A program made the position numbers and the translations under genes. Below, in pieces: positions 5,484 to 5,920 of a DNA stretch of 5,920 nt. Numbering within the stretch: position 1 is the first letter of the stretch; the number at the start of each line of letters is the position of its first letter. Under the pieces are notes generated by a model. The model had not been told where the DNA came from. It saw nothing but the letters and a program-made list of their open reading frames with translations, and did no database searches. The DNA lies in the NCBI GenBank assembly GCA_023392135.1, contig JAEVZQ010000287.1:1-5920 (forward strand), read 5' to 3'. This stretch comes from Pseudomonadota bacterium (lineage in GTDB: Bacteria > Pseudomonadota > Alphaproteobacteria > Rhizobiales > Hyphomicrobiaceae).

Positions 5484-5920
5484 ATGCGCGTTCTGGTAAC
5501 CGGGCACCTAGGTTACATCGGGACTGTCATGGTCCCCATGCTGGTGAAGGCAGGCCATGAAGTTGTCGGCTACGACCTCAACCTCTATGAGAGATGCACG
5601 TTTTCGGCCGGCGGAGATATCGCTGATGTGCGGTACATGCGCAAGGACACGCGCGATGTGGCCGCCTCCGACCTGGAAGGAATAGATGCCGTTATTCATC
5701 TCGCGGCGCTGTCGAATGATCCGCTGAGCAATCTCAGTCCGGAGATGACTTACGCGATCAATCACCGCGCCAGTGTCAGATTGGCCCGGTTGGCGAAAGA
5801 GGCCGGCGTCGCGCGCTTTCTGTTTGCTTCGTCATGCAGCAATTATGGCAACGCTGGCGACAAGATCCTGGATGAGACGGGCGATCTGAAACCCGTATCG
5901 GCTTACGGTACGTCCAAGGT
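5484..5920 (+). CDS. NAD-dependent epimerase/dehydratase (extended SDR), 3' truncated
   Basis: The first 145 residues of an extended short-chain dehydrogenase/reductase acting on a nucleotide sugar; the gene continues past the window. Seen: Rossmann motif GHLGYIG (7-13, the GxxGxxG pattern), an acidic Asp31 ending the second strand (GYDLN), which favours NAD over NADP, the HLAALSNDP segment (72-80), the catalytic-type serines in FASSCSNYG (114-122), and YGTSK (141-145) giving the YxxxK Tyr141 and Lys145. The ETGDLKPVSAYGTSK block is typical of sugar epimerases and dehydratases. It does not show the GHTGFKGSW opening of CDP-glucose 4,6-dehydratase (RfbG), so it is probably a 4-epimerase, reductase or other dehydratase; the C-terminal half needed to tell is missing. 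It follows the cytidylyltransferase and deacetylase on the same strand, so I infer the same sugar pathway. Confidence 0.88.
   Translation, partial: MRVLVTGHLGYIGTVMVPMLVKAGHEVVGYDLNLYERCTFSAGGDIADVRYMRKDTRDVAASDLEGIDAVIHLAALSNDPLSNLSPEMTYAINHRASVRLARLAKEAGVARFLFASSCSNYGNAGDKILDETGDLKPVSAYGTSK

Overview
The window is high-GC DNA with long G/C-ending codon runs. Its gene families (a TAXI-type TRAP solute-binding protein, an ExoF-like polysaccharide export protein, and an EPS/LPS nucleotide-sugar cluster) point to an alphaproteobacterium, most likely in the Hyphomicrobiales (rhizobia and relatives). This placement comes from family recognition only. No rRNA, tRNA, CRISPR array or intact transposase is visible.

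Layout. (1) Bases 1-1725 hold the 3' part of a TAXI-family periplasmic solute-binding protein gene and, 47 bp downstream on the same strand, an exported protein with a proline-rich linker and Sel1/TPR-like C-terminal helices. A perfect 16-bp palindrome sits on the stop codon of the second gene. (2) Bases 1726-2164 are a gene-poor junction. They contain a previously unlisted, truncated RidA (YjgF) family 3' remnant on the minus strand, two inverted repeats and a 20-bp-spaced direct repeat. This looks like a boundary between the older TAXI/Sel1 pair and the polysaccharide region. (3) Bases 2165-3538 encode an ExoF/Wza-type export protein with a long coiled-coil insert. (4) Bases 3539-3937 are mostly non-coding or of doubtful coding value, AT-rich towards the 3' end, and share an exact 11-mer (GCTTTAACCAA) with the region upstream of the export gene. 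(5) Bases 3938-5920 hold a nucleotide-sugar operon: a glucose-1-phosphate cytidylyltransferase-family enzyme (rfbF type), a PIG-L/LmbE deacetylase overlapping it by ATGA, and the start of an NAD-dependent SDR epimerase/dehydratase that runs off the window.

How they may work together: the cytidylyltransferase would activate a sugar-1-phosphate as a CDP-sugar, the PIG-L protein would remove an N-acyl group from a sugar substrate, and the SDR would oxidise, epimerise or dehydrate a nucleotide sugar. The product could feed a surface polysaccharide exported through the ExoF-like protein. The next gene is not a classical CDP-glucose 4,6-dehydratase as far as its N-terminus shows, so the identity of the sugar is open. 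The TAXI/Sel1 pair has no visible functional link to the sugar genes.
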